Shown piece by piece: positions 25,598 through 34,658 of a DNA stretch of 64,000 nucleotides (its first letter is position 1; the number at the start of each line of letters is the position of its first letter). Made by a program: the position numbers and the translations under genes. Under the pieces are notes generated by a model. That model did no database searches and was not told the DNA's origin. It was given only the letters and a program-made list of their open reading frames with translations. The stretch comes from Eubacterium sp. GTDB taxonomy: Bacteria > Bacillota > Clostridia > Lachnospirales > Lachnospiraceae. The stretch covers positions 1-64,000 of the forward strand of contig JAFRNE010000011.1 of assembly GCA_017430325.1 (NCBI GenBank), given 5' to 3'.

Positions 25598-25621
25598 AAC
25601 CTGGGTGATGTGAACCGGGTT
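25598..25621 (+). other. Weak hairpin between jetC and the SPL-like gene
   Basis: AACCTGG and CCGGGTT pair with a 10-base loop, one G-U pair. Only a poor T-tract follows, so it may attenuate rather than end transcription of the next gene. Confidence 0.4.
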
Positions 25622-25650
25622 AGGGGTATTTTAAGAAAAGAGGGATGTTT

Positions 25651-26526
25651 ATGCATTATGTTGAGGCGAAAACAGTGCTCACACCGCAGAACGGCTATAG
25701 TCCGTATCACGGAAGCACAGAGGACAGTATTTATTGTGAAGGACTCAGAAAACCTTATAACAAGAATGATTATTTTGATGTAGAGATCAAGAAGAATGCG
25801 CCTGACCTTCTGGGCAATGCGCTTGCCAAGAAGAGAACGAGGGGCATGGTCATAGTTGGCAGCATGGTGGATCCCTACATGGATGTCGAGAAGGATGAAT
25901 GCATAATGCGTGACAGTCTGAATGTTATCGCACGCCATGATTTCGGCGTTTCGATAACTACGAGAAATACTCTTCTTCTCAGAGATATGGATCTGCTGGA
26001 TGCTGTTAACAGGAATTCCAAGGTTATAATCAATGTTCCGTTCGAGACGCTGTCGGACAGTATTTCCGGCAGGATATGTGTCGGAGCATCGACTGCTTCC
26101 GAGAGGATGGAGATGATCTGCGAGCTGATAAGGCATAAGATCACCGTAACGCTGCTTCTTCAGCCGATGATCCCGTGCATAAATGATTATCCTGAGGAGG
26201 TTTCAGCGATACTCAGCGAGATCAAAGGTCTGGGCATCTCAGGAATAGACAGTGGAAACATGCTTCTCACTCTCAGGGGAGAGGTCGGAGATCATTTTCA
26301 TAAGAGCTTCAAGGAACGTTTTCCTTCGGAATATTCGGAGTACCTGAAAAAATACGGCGATAAGGACGTTGTCATCTCGGAAAATGCAGCGGCGATAGAA
26401 AAGCTGGTGAGGGATTATACGGATAAATACGGTATTGCAAACGGAAAAGCCGAGATAGAGAGGCTGAACAGGAGCTACGAGAATAAAACGGAAGGCATAC
26501 AGATGAATATTTTTGATTTGATCTAA
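25651..26526 (+). CDS. SPL-family radical SAM homologue lacking two cluster cysteines
   Basis: The 291-residue protein aligns along its length with the spore-photoproduct-lyase-like radical SAM family (MHY..AKTVLTPQNG, MVIVGSMVDPYMDVEKDE, SDSISGRICVGAST). Where active members have RGCTHGCIYC (CX3CX2C), this one reads HGSTEDSIYC: S22 and S26 replace the first two cysteines and only C29 remains. A [4Fe-4S]-SAM centre is therefore unlikely. The last eight residues, QMNIFDLI, resemble the bacterial sliding-clamp motif QL(S/D)LF. ATG 25651 is set by GAGG seven bases upstream. It starts 56 bases after jetC, so it may share the operon. Confidence 0.8.
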   Translation: MHYVEAKTVLTPQNGYSPYHGSTEDSIYCEGLRKPYNKNDYFDVEIKKNAPDLLGNALAKKRTRGMVIVGSMVDPYMDVEKDECIMRDSLNVIARHDFGVSITTRNTLLLRDMDLLDAVNRNSKVIINVPFETLSDSISGRICVGASTASERMEMICELIRHKITVTLLLQPMIPCINDYPEEVSAILSEIKGLGISGIDSGNMLLTLRGEVGDHFHKSFKERFPSEYSEYLKKYGDKDVVISENAAAIEKLVRDYTDKYGIANGKAEIERLNRSYENKTEGIQMNIFDLI

Positions 26527-26598
26527 AAGTTTACTTTTATTTTACCTTGCGTTATTATATTATACTTAGAAACAATAGAATGATAGGAGGAACAGCTT

Positions 26599-26874
26599 AT
26601 GTCATTTATGGATTCAGTCGGTTCTGTAGTTAAGACTGTTGGTGACAAGACCGGAACTGCCATCGAAGTTGGTAAGGTTAAGTCCAAGATCAGTAATGAG
26701 AAATCAACCATAAGGGCCGATTTCGAGAAGATAGGCCGCATAATGTATAAAAGATATAAAGAAGGCGAATGTGATGACGAAGAGCTTAAGTGTCTCTTCT
26801 CTGAAATTGATGCAAGCCGCGAGAATATCGCCGGTTATGAAGAAGATATAAAAAGGATCAAGGTGGAGGACTAG
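26599..26874 (+). CDS. Small helical protein of unknown function
   Basis: The 91-residue protein is charged: an N-terminal amphipathic stretch (MSFMDSVGSVVKTVGDKTGTAIEVG) followed by a coiled-coil-like region ending EEDIKRIKVED. It resembles the N-terminal part of clostridial proteins that carry a C-terminal zinc ribbon, but no ribbon is present. AGGAGG precedes ATG 26599. Its stop is three bases before the malic enzyme ATG, so co-transcription is near certain; the functional link is unknown. Confidence 0.65.
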   Translation: MSFMDSVGSVVKTVGDKTGTAIEVGKVKSKISNEKSTIRADFEKIGRIMYKRYKEGECDDEELKCLFSEIDASRENIAGYEEDIKRIKVED

Positions 26875-26877
26875 AAA

Positions 26878-28047
26878 ATGGATTTTAATAAGCTCAGCTT
26901 AGAGATGCATGAGGAAAACAAAGGAAAGCTCGAAGTAGTTTCAAAGGTAAGAGTAGAGACCAAGGATGATCTTTCTACAGCATATACTCCGGGTGTTGCG
27001 GAGCCATGCAGAAAGATAAACGAAAATCCTATGGATGCTTATAAGTATACCTGCAAAGCAAATACAATTGCAGTTGTTTCAGATGGTACTGCTGTACTCG
27101 GTCTCGGAGATATCGGACCACTTGCAGCTATCCCTGTAATGGAGGGTAAGTCTATACTCTTCAAGAGATTCGGAAATGTTGATGCTTTCCCTATCTGCCT
27201 TGATACAAAGGATACAGAAGAAATTATCGAAACAGTTAAGAGGATCGCTCCTTCCTTCGGAGGAATCAATCTTGAGGATATTTCAGCTCCAAGATGCTTC
27301 GAAATAGAGGAGAGACTTAAGAAGGAACTTGATATTCCTGTATTTCATGATGATCAGCACGGAACAGCTATCGTTGTTTCTGCAGGTATCATGAATGCTC
27401 TTAAGCTTGTTGGAAAGAAGATGGAGGATGTTACAGCAGTAGTTAACGGTGCAGGTGCTGCAGGTATTTCTATCACAAAGCTTCTCCTTTCTTTCGGTCT
27501 TAAGGATGCGATACTTGTTGACAGACAGGGCGCTATCTATGAGGGCAGAGACGGACTTAATCCTGCTAAGGAAGAGATAGCTAAGATCACAAATAAAAAT
27601 AAGGAAGCTGGTTCACTTGCAGATGTAGTTAAGGGCAAGGACATCTTCCTTGGAGTTTCTGCGCCAGGAGTACTTACAGCAGAGATGGTAAGCACAATGG
27701 CTAAGGATTCTATCATATTTGCTATGGCAAATCCTACACCGGAGATCATGCCTGATGAGGCTAAGAAGGGCGGAGCTGCAGTTGTTGCAACAGGTCGTTC
27801 AGATTTCCCTAACCAGATAAATAACGTTCTTGTATTCCCTGGCATCTTCAGAGGTGCGCTTGATGCAAGAGCAACAGGAATCACTGAAGAGATGAAGCGT
27901 GCAGCGGCAGTTGCCATCGCATCGATCGTTAAGGATGATGAGCTTAATCCTGATTATATCATTCCGGATGCATTCAATCCTGAGGTTGCAAAGGTAGTTG
28001 CAAAGGCTGTTGCCGATGAGGCAGTTCGTCTTGGTATCACAAAATAA
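26878..28047 (+). CDS. Malic enzyme, NAD(P)-dependent, short bacterial type
   Basis: The 389-residue protein has the malic enzyme signature: TAYTPGVAEPCRKI, VSDGTAVLGLGDIGPLAAIPVMEGK, INLEDISAPRCFEIE (metal-binding Glu/Asp), HDDQHGTAIVVSAG, and a Rossmann GAGAAG motif. It oxidatively decarboxylates malate to pyruvate and CO2. The MaeB phosphotransacetylase-like extension is absent, as in many Firmicutes. Codon bias suggests high expression. It follows a small helical gene by three bases and probably supplies NAD(P)H or pyruvate. Confidence 0.92.
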   Translation: MDFNKLSLEMHEENKGKLEVVSKVRVETKDDLSTAYTPGVAEPCRKINENPMDAYKYTCKANTIAVVSDGTAVLGLGDIGPLAAIPVMEGKSILFKRFGNVDAFPICLDTKDTEEIIETVKRIAPSFGGINLEDISAPRCFEIEERLKKELDIPVFHDDQHGTAIVVSAGIMNALKLVGKKMEDVTAVVNGAGAAGISITKLLLSFGLKDAILVDRQGAIYEGRDGLNPAKEEIAKITNKNKEAGSLADVVKGKDIFLGVSAPGVLTAEMVSTMAKDSIIFAMANPTPEIMPDEAKKGGAAVVATGRSDFPNQINNVLVFPGIFRGALDARATGITEEMKRAAAVAIASIVKDDELNPDYIIPDAFNPEVAKVVAKAVADEAVRLGITK

Positions 28048-28101
28048 GACTTTAGACGTCTTTGGTTTTTAGCGGGTTGGCAGATCGAGAAGAGAGGTTA
28101 T

Positions 28102-29034
28102 ATGGAGTATTTTGAGAAGATAAAGCTTGTTGAGGCGAATGTAAATAAGGTTATAAAGGGCAAGGAGCATGTCGTTAAGAAGGTTCTCGCGGCAACCATC
28201 GCGGGCGGACACATCCTTATGGAGGATATTCCGGGAGTTGGTAAGACAACTCTTGCGACTGCATTTGCCAAGGCTCTTTCACTGGATTATAAGAGAGTTC
28301 AGTTTACGCCTGACGTACTTCCGTCGGATATCCTCGGCTTCTCGATGTATAACAGCGCCACAAAGGAATTCGAGTACAGGCCGGGTTCGGTATTCTGTAA
28401 CCTCTTCCTTGCAGATGAGATAAACAGAACCAGCCCTAAGACACAGTCTGCCCTTCTTGAGGTTATGGAGGAGGGACATGCGACAGTGGACGGCGTTACA
28501 CGTGATCTGCCAGATCCTTTCATAGTTATAGCCACGGAGAATCCTTATGGTTCTTCGGGTACACAGATGCTTCCGGAGTCTCAGCTGGACAGATTTATGA
28601 TCTGCCTTTCAATGGGTTATCCGGCGCACAGTGATGCGGTTGAGATCCTTAAGGGAAATGCACTAAATCCTCTTAAGACGGTTGAGGCTGCAATGGACGT
28701 AAGTGAGCTTCTTGCGCTCCGTAAGATGTCAAATGAACTCTATATCAGAGACGAGATATATGAGTATATCGTAAATATAGTTGAGGAAACCAGAAGAAGC
28801 GATATGTTCTCTATGGGTGCGAGTCCAAGAGGAACAATAGCCTGTCTCAGAATGGCGAAGGCTATGGCCATAATCGATAACAGGGACTTCGTCAATGCCA
28901 GAGATGTTCAGAGTGTCGTTAAGGATACTCTCGGACACAGAGTTAAGCTCGGACAGAAGGCGAGAGCCCAGGGTATTTCCATGGATACGGCACTTGAAAG
29001 ACTTATCCAGTATATTCCTGCACCGAGGAGTTAG
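28102..29034 (+). CDS. MoxR-type AAA+ ATPase
   Basis: The 310-residue protein is an AAA_3/MoxR ATPase: Walker A GVGKTT (45-50), Walker B LFLADEINR (D105, E106), sensor-1 region VIATENPYGSSGT and sensor-2 region MGASPRGTIACLRMAKA. MoxR ATPases act as chaperones for folding or metal/cofactor assembly together with DUF58/VWA partners. Here the DUF58 gene starts three bases after the stop and a transglutaminase-domain membrane protein follows, the standard MoxR-DUF58-TGc arrangement. Confidence 0.92.
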   Translation: MEYFEKIKLVEANVNKVIKGKEHVVKKVLAATIAGGHILMEDIPGVGKTTLATAFAKALSLDYKRVQFTPDVLPSDILGFSMYNSATKEFEYRPGSVFCNLFLADEINRTSPKTQSALLEVMEEGHATVDGVTRDLPDPFIVIATENPYGSSGTQMLPESQLDRFMICLSMGYPAHSDAVEILKGNALNPLKTVEAAMDVSELLALRKMSNELYIRDEIYEYIVNIVEETRRSDMFSMGASPRGTIACLRMAKAMAIIDNRDFVNARDVQSVVKDTLGHRVKLGQKARAQGISMDTALERLIQYIPAPRS

Positions 29035-29036
29035 AT

Positions 29037-30077
29037 TTGAAAAACAGGATATATTTCGGAAGAATAATAATGTACATAGCGCTCGGTCTGGTAGTATTTT
29101 TCTTCCATGATTTTCTGCACAGTCATTTTTATCTGATGCTGCTTTTGATCATGGCAATCTTACCGTTACCGGATATTCTACTGTGCCTCTATGTGAGGCA
29201 CAGTCTTTCCTGTAGCCTTGTGACAAGCGAACCGCGTTCTGAGAAATACACTCTCAGCTACGTAACGGTGAAGCTTAAGAACAGGGCGTTTTTTCCATCC
29301 CTGAGTGTCAGGGTCAATCTCACAGTTGAAAATAAATTCTATAATGAAAAGAGCAGCATAGTTCTGACACTCCCTGCGAGGATAAGAAAGACAGAGGAGC
29401 TTCAGCTCCCTATGAAGCTCTCAAGATGTGGTCTGGTCGAATATTCCGTGGACAGTATCAGTGTCCTGGACATACTCGGCTTTGTTGAGTTTAAGAAGAA
29501 AAATGACGCGCGTGTTGAAATGAGCGTGCTTCCATATACAAATACATATATCACCAGAGATCTGACGGATATGAACAGAGGCCTTACAGAGGCAGAAGAG
29601 ACAAATAAGAGAGGTAATGATTTCTCTGATGTAAATGATGTAAGAGAATACATCCCGGGTGATAAGCTGATGAGCATACACTGGAAGCTCTCGGCAAAGA
29701 GAGACATCCTTATGGTTAAGGACAGAGTCAGTATGTCGGATCAGCAGATGGTGGTTCTGATGGAGCTTTCAGGAACTCCGGAGGAGCTTGAGGAGGTCAT
29801 AGGACTGACCTTTGGTATGATAAGAAATATGATCTCGGAGAATCTCTTCGTCAGATTCATGTGGTGGAGTGAAGCGAGATTTATGTTTGAAGAAAGGCAG
29901 CTTATGAACAGGGATAACCTTTCAGATGCCTTTAATGATATTTTTTATGAGAAGAGATACCCGGATCCGGAAAGGACGAGGGAATACATGAGGAGCATCA
30001 GGTCGGAGCTGAAGGCTTATATTGATGTTCTCTCAAAGAACGGCGAAGCGATATGTGAAGTTGTTGAGCAGGATTGA
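29037..30077 (+). CDS. DUF58 membrane-anchored protein
   Basis: The 346-residue protein has two N-terminal TM helices (about 11-26 and 31-50) and the DUF58 core with its hallmark VREYIPGDKLMSIHWKLSA (R-x-Y-x-x-G-D-x-x-x-x-I-H-W-K), after which the chain has a VWA-like fold. A TTG start at 29037 is chosen because GAGGAG lies six bases upstream and three bases separate it from the MoxR stop; ATG 29070 would remove the first TM's leading residues and has no site. It probably works with the MoxR ATPase upstream. Confidence 0.87.
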   Translation: MKNRIYFGRIIMYIALGLVVFFFHDFLHSHFYLMLLLIMAILPLPDILLCLYVRHSLSCSLVTSEPRSEKYTLSYVTVKLKNRAFFPSLSVRVNLTVENKFYNEKSSIVLTLPARIRKTEELQLPMKLSRCGLVEYSVDSISVLDILGFVEFKKKNDARVEMSVLPYTNTYITRDLTDMNRGLTEAEETNKRGNDFSDVNDVREYIPGDKLMSIHWKLSAKRDILMVKDRVSMSDQQMVVLMELSGTPEELEEVIGLTFGMIRNMISENLFVRFMWWSEARFMFEERQLMNRDNLSDAFNDIFYEKRYPDPERTREYMRSIRSELKAYIDVLSKNGEAICEVVEQD

Positions 30078-30141
30078 TCTGATTTTAGACTGAAAGAAGA
30101 TTATTACTGAAAATAACTATCGGTTTAATGGCAGGTGTTTT

Positions 30142-32475
30142 ATGAAGACTAAGATCAAGGGATCGGATGACACTGAAAAGAATGTGAAAAACAGATCCTG
30201 GAATAAAAAACTGAAAGATAACAACGACATATTTATCTGTAATGGTGTGGCTATTGATAAGAGCGTCTATGATATCAAGGAAAACAGGGTGTTCACGCTT
30301 CTTATCAAGGGTCTTATTACTTACTGCCTTACCATGGGTGGAGCGGGGTTGTACCTGTCCGGTTTTGAGATCGAATACAATGAGCTGCTGGTGAATCTTG
30401 TGGCTCTTTCTTCGGCGCTCCTCTGCTCGCTGCTGTATTATAACCATCTGACTGAGAACGTCGGCTATCTTTTGTATTTTGTGGGATTTGCGTTGGGTGC
30501 ATATCTGCTTAAGGATTATATCAACTCAGGCTTCTATGCGATAGTCAATGATACGATGGAAGCTGCATCGATGTACCTGAAGATGGATGGTATGCAGCAT
30601 TATAACGAGAGGATCAGCGACCGATATACGGCGATAACCATTTCCATGGTATTCTTCGTGCTGCTCATAAATATCCTTATAAATAACTATATCTCAAGAC
30701 GTGCGAGATATCTCATCGCGACAATAATCGTTCTTTTCGTAAGTATCATTCCGCTTTATTTTGAAAGTGAGCCGGATACATTTTATGCAGTCCTGATGCT
30801 TGGCGGTATAGTGATGGCGTATTTACTGAGAGGAAGCAGGCATTACAGGCTCTACAGAAGAAAAAGTGTTTACTTCCATGATAAGGACGGCCTGAACTAC
30901 GGAATGAACCACAAGGCCCTCAGACAGGTTCTGCTGATCGGCTTTATATTTGTATTTCTTGCTGTAAATATCATCGGCATGGTAGTCCCTAAGAAGACCT
31001 ACGACATGCAGGGCAATAACAAATACAAGAAGGCTTCAATGGAGATGGTTACCAACTTCTTCACACTGGGTCTGGAAGGTCTGTTTAACTTCTATGCCAA
31101 CAGAGGTGGTCTGTCTACCGGTCGTCTCGGAGGAGTTTCATCTATCAAGCTTGATTATGAGACTGATATCAGAGTGGAATACACTCCTTACAGCTACGAA
31201 ACACTATATCTTAAGCAGTTTGTCGGAAATACCTATAACCCTTACGTGAACAGCTGGACCATGGACAGAAACTTCAGAAGTCCTGAGGGTGAGAACCACC
31301 AGACAGTTGAGACGCTGAAGAAGAGGTTTGAGGACGGAGAGCCGTACAGTGCGAAGGGACGCCTTAAAGTTACGAATGTTGATGTATCAGGAAGTCTCTT
31401 CCTTCCTTATTATTCGGATGATACAAATAATATAGTATATTTTGGCGCGACTGAGGAATATATATATTATCCTTATCTGACAGGAGACGTGATCGGCTCG
31501 GAAGAAGAGGTGATCAAGGATGAATGCTACTATATCCCGTATGAGAACTACAATGTAATAGAGGATTTCTGTCTGAGTAATGATATAAACGGTGATACAC
31601 CGGAAGAGATAATCGATAAGGTCTGTGATTATTTCCAGGAAAATATTCCATATACCATCAGACCGGGTGCAACACCTCGAAACAGAGACTTTGTAAATTA
31701 CTTCCTGACCAAGAATAAGAAGGGTTATTGCGCGCATTTCGCAAGCTCTACGGCACTTATCCTTAGGTATTTCGGTATACCGACCAGATACTGTGAGGGT
31801 TATGCACTGTCCTATGATCATGCGACTCACTATGGTGAGCTGGTTGATGGAGCAGAATACAGCGATTATTACCAGGGCTATTCAGCTATCGGAGAAACCG
31901 CACTTATCTCGGTTGATATCACGGATGCTGAAGCTCATGCCTGGGTGGAAGCTTATATAGACGGAAAAGGCTGGGTGATAGTTGAAGCTACCCCTGCGGG
32001 AGATACGGATGAGATAGATGAATTCTGGAATCAGTTCAGCAGAGGCTCTTCGGATGACGAGGAGGATACAGAGGAAGCAAGTTCAGGTTCACGTTTCAGG
32101 ATCAATGACAGCTTTATGAAGGGCACGGCCCTTGTTGTAGTTATCGTGATCGCTGCCGGCATACTTGTATTTCTATTTATCATGCTCCTTCCTACCATCA
32201 AATATCTGATCGCTTATGTGAGAGCGGACAAGAACGACAGACTTATCCTTAAATATATGAGGTTTATAAAGAAGAAAAAGAAGAAGGATGACGACTTCAA
32301 GGATAAGATGAATTATGAGGACCAGCTTGACTATCTGAGGAAAAGTGGTAAAATGACGTGCACAGACGACGATGCGGTACGACTTGGTGAAATACTGAAT
32401 AAAGCGGGCTTCTCGAAGAATAAGATCACTGAAGAGGAGTATGATTTCGCAGAGAAGATACTGTATAAGTCCTAA
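30142..32475 (+). CDS. Transglutaminase-like membrane protein (TgpA type)
   Basis: The 777-residue protein has a multi-span N-terminal half (six or so TM helices up to about residue 290), an extracellular transglutaminase-like domain with Cys530 (KGYCAHFASS) and His599 (EAHAWVEAY), a C-terminal TM helix pair near 660-690 and a cytoplasmic basic tail. The third catalytic residue, usually Asp in 'DATP', is Glu615 (VIVEATP). It is the third gene of the MoxR-DUF58-TGc set. Likely role is peptide or protein processing at the cell surface; the substrate is unknown. Confidence 0.85.
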   Translation: MKTKIKGSDDTEKNVKNRSWNKKLKDNNDIFICNGVAIDKSVYDIKENRVFTLLIKGLITYCLTMGGAGLYLSGFEIEYNELLVNLVALSSALLCSLLYYNHLTENVGYLLYFVGFALGAYLLKDYINSGFYAIVNDTMEAASMYLKMDGMQHYNERISDRYTAITISMVFFVLLINILINNYISRRARYLIATIIVLFVSIIPLYFESEPDTFYAVLMLGGIVMAYLLRGSRHYRLYRRKSVYFHDKDGLNYGMNHKALRQVLLIGFIFVFLAVNIIGMVVPKKTYDMQGNNKYKKASMEMVTNFFTLGLEGLFNFYANRGGLSTGRLGGVSSIKLDYETDIRVEYTPYSYETLYLKQFVGNTYNPYVNSWTMDRNFRSPEGENHQTVETLKKRFEDGEPYSAKGRLKVTNVDVSGSLFLPYYSDDTNNIVYFGATEEYIYYPYLTGDVIGSEEEVIKDECYYIPYENYNVIEDFCLSNDINGDTPEEIIDKVCDYFQENIPYTIRPGATPRNRDFVNYFLTKNKKGYCAHFASSTALILRYFGIPTRYCEGYALSYDHATHYGELVDGAEYSDYYQGYSAIGETALISVDITDAEAHAWVEAYIDGKGWVIVEATPAGDTDEIDEFWNQFSRGSSDDEEDTEEASSGSRFRINDSFMKGTALVVVIVIAAGILVFLFIMLLPTIKYLIAYVRADKNDRLILKYMRFIKKKKKKDDDFKDKMNYEDQLDYLRKSGKMTCTDDDAVRLGEILNKAGFSKNKITEEEYDFAEKILYKS

Positions 32476-32549
32476 AGAGAGAGTATGTCGGAACGGATGA
32501 ATGAATCCGGCTCTGACTGTTATATAGATAAGGTACAGATAGGAGTTAT

Positions 32550-34658
32550 ATGTCAATCATTGAGTACGAAAAAGCCCAGAAAATGGGTGTAAAAGCCTAT
32601 AAGGCAGCTGTTCAGAAGGGAAGACATCCATATCTTCCGGTACTGGACGAGATCATTACTGAGAATGATATTGTAAAGGATGTCAGTCTCGGAGTTGTTC
32701 GTGTTCCTCTTTCAAGAATAGTAGGAACCTCAACAAGAAGCAGAACTTATTCATTTGCAAATAACTTTATGCCTATACTTGAGCCGAAGACGGAGTTTGC
32801 CTATAAGTGGTCGGCTCTTGCGGATGCGCAGATGCATGAGGGTATCAGAGACCCGATCAAGGTTTACGAATACCTGAACTATTACTACGTTATCGAGGGA
32901 AATAAGAGAGTTAGCGTCATGAGATTCTTTGACGCACTTGAGATACCTGCCGAGGTTATCAGAAGGATCCCTAAGAGAACGGATGAAAAAGAAAATAAGA
33001 TATATTTTGAATTCATTGATTTTAATAAGGTGACCGGTATCAATGATATCTGGGTCAGCGATGAGGGCAATTTCCAGAAGCTCATCAATGCTGTATTTGA
33101 GGCAAAGAGCAGCTTCAGGAAGAAGCACAGCGACGTTCTTGTGGCTGAAACACCTGCGGCAGGCACTACTTCACCGTACGACGACAGTGCAAACGGTAAT
33201 ACCGGTGTCCTCAGAGCGCAGAATGCAGCTATGACTGCAGGCAGTGCTGTAAGTTCAGGTGAGGTCTGGACAGAGGATGACACAAAGGACTTCATGTCGG
33301 CTTATTACAAATTCAGAGAGTGCTACGAGGCAAAGGGCGGAAGAAAGCTTGAAAATATAACCACAGGTGACGCTTTCCTTGCTTTCCTGGGCATCTATGA
33401 CTTCTATGAAGCAGTTGAGATGTCGAGAGACGAGATGAAGAAGGCTATCGAGAGAACCTGGGAAGAATATCTGACCAAGAACAAGAACGAGGTGCTGGAT
33501 ATCAATCTCGATCCGCCAACGGCAGGAAGAAAATCGATACTCGGACAGATACTTACTTCATCGCCATCGGCTTCAAAGCCGCTTAAGGTGGCATTTATCT
33601 ACGACAGAGATCCTATGACCTCTGACTGGCTCTATACCCATGAGCTGGGACGTAATCATATCAAGGAAGTATTTGGAAATAAGATAAATACGCTCAAGGT
33701 CATGACAGCCGAGACTGAGGATGAGGCTGTTGAGGCTATGGATGAGCTTATAGATAAGCAGAAGTGCGAGGTTATATTTACAACGACCTCAAGGCTTGTT
33801 GATGCGAGCCTTAAGTGTGCGGTAAAGCATCCGAATGTTAAGATACTTAACTGCTCGCTGAACACTTCACACAGATATATCAGAACCTATTACGCAAGAC
33901 TCTATGAGGCTAAGTTCCTTTCCGGAATGATAGCCGGAGCTCTTACGGAGACAAATAAACTGGGATATCTCGCAAACTATCCGATATTCGGTGTAACTGC
34001 GGATATCAACGCCTTTGCCCTCGGTGCAATGATGGTCAATCCGAGAGCAACGGTCAGCCTTAAGTGGACAACGCTTAAGGAGGAAGAGAAACGTTCTGAG
34101 CTCTACCGTGAGTTCTTCGAGGATAATGTTGATTATATATCCGATCAGGATATGATCACACCGAAGAATGCATCAAGACGTTTCGGTATGTATAAGCTTT
34201 CTGCAGGCGAGCCGGAAAATATTGCCATGCCGCTCTATAACTGGGGAGTTTTATATGAGAGGATAATCAAGCTTATCATAAATGATTCGTGGGATGATGC
34301 CGACAGCGGAAATGCTGCCATCCCTATTAATTATTGGTGGGGCTTTTCTTCGGGAGTTATCGATATTCTGCTTTCAAACAAGCTTCCTTACGGCGTAAGA
34401 AGACTTGTAAATGCGATGAAGCAGGAGATCATCGACGGCAGCTTTGCCGTATTTAAGGACAGGATCGTAGACCAGAACGGTGATGAGAGAAACGAAGAGG
34501 GCAGACTTATGCCTCCTGAAGAGATCATGACCATGGACTGGCTGGTCCAGAATGTAGAGGGTACTATTCCTGTCATGGAAAGCCTGAAGGAAAATGCCAG
34601 AGAGATTGTTGAGTTGAAGGGTGTACTTAAGAACGATGAGGATACTAGCGGTAGCTGA
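32550..34658 (+). CDS. ParB-like domain fused to a BMP (nucleoside-binding) domain, cytoplasmic
   Basis: The 702-residue protein has an unusual architecture. Residues about 45-140 resemble a ParB/Srx-type domain (VPLSRIVGTSTRSR ... DPIKVYEYLNYYYVIEGNKRVSVMRFF, with EGNKR at 116-120). Residues about 344-610 form a BMP-family periplasmic-binding fold (VAFIYDRDP, ..YEAKFLSGMIAG.., GYLANYPIFGV, ..NAFALGAMMVNP), as in purine-nucleoside-binding lipoproteins. There is no signal peptide or lipobox, so the binding domain stays in the cytosol. A role as a nucleotide- or nucleoside-responsive switch is inference. The downstream phosphoesterase gene overlaps its 3' end. Confidence 0.7.
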   Translation: MSIIEYEKAQKMGVKAYKAAVQKGRHPYLPVLDEIITENDIVKDVSLGVVRVPLSRIVGTSTRSRTYSFANNFMPILEPKTEFAYKWSALADAQMHEGIRDPIKVYEYLNYYYVIEGNKRVSVMRFFDALEIPAEVIRRIPKRTDEKENKIYFEFIDFNKVTGINDIWVSDEGNFQKLINAVFEAKSSFRKKHSDVLVAETPAAGTTSPYDDSANGNTGVLRAQNAAMTAGSAVSSGEVWTEDDTKDFMSAYYKFRECYEAKGGRKLENITTGDAFLAFLGIYDFYEAVEMSRDEMKKAIERTWEEYLTKNKNEVLDINLDPPTAGRKSILGQILTSSPSASKPLKVAFIYDRDPMTSDWLYTHELGRNHIKEVFGNKINTLKVMTAETEDEAVEAMDELIDKQKCEVIFTTTSRLVDASLKCAVKHPNVKILNCSLNTSHRYIRTYYARLYEAKFLSGMIAGALTETNKLGYLANYPIFGVTADINAFALGAMMVNPRATVSLKWTTLKEEEKRSELYREFFEDNVDYISDQDMITPKNASRRFGMYKLSAGEPENIAMPLYNWGVLYERIIKLIINDSWDDADSGNAAIPINYWWGFSSGVIDILLSNKLPYGVRRLVNAMKQEIIDGSFAVFKDRIVDQNGDERNEEGRLMPPEEIMTMDWLVQNVEGTIPVMESLKENAREIVELKGVLKNDEDTSGS

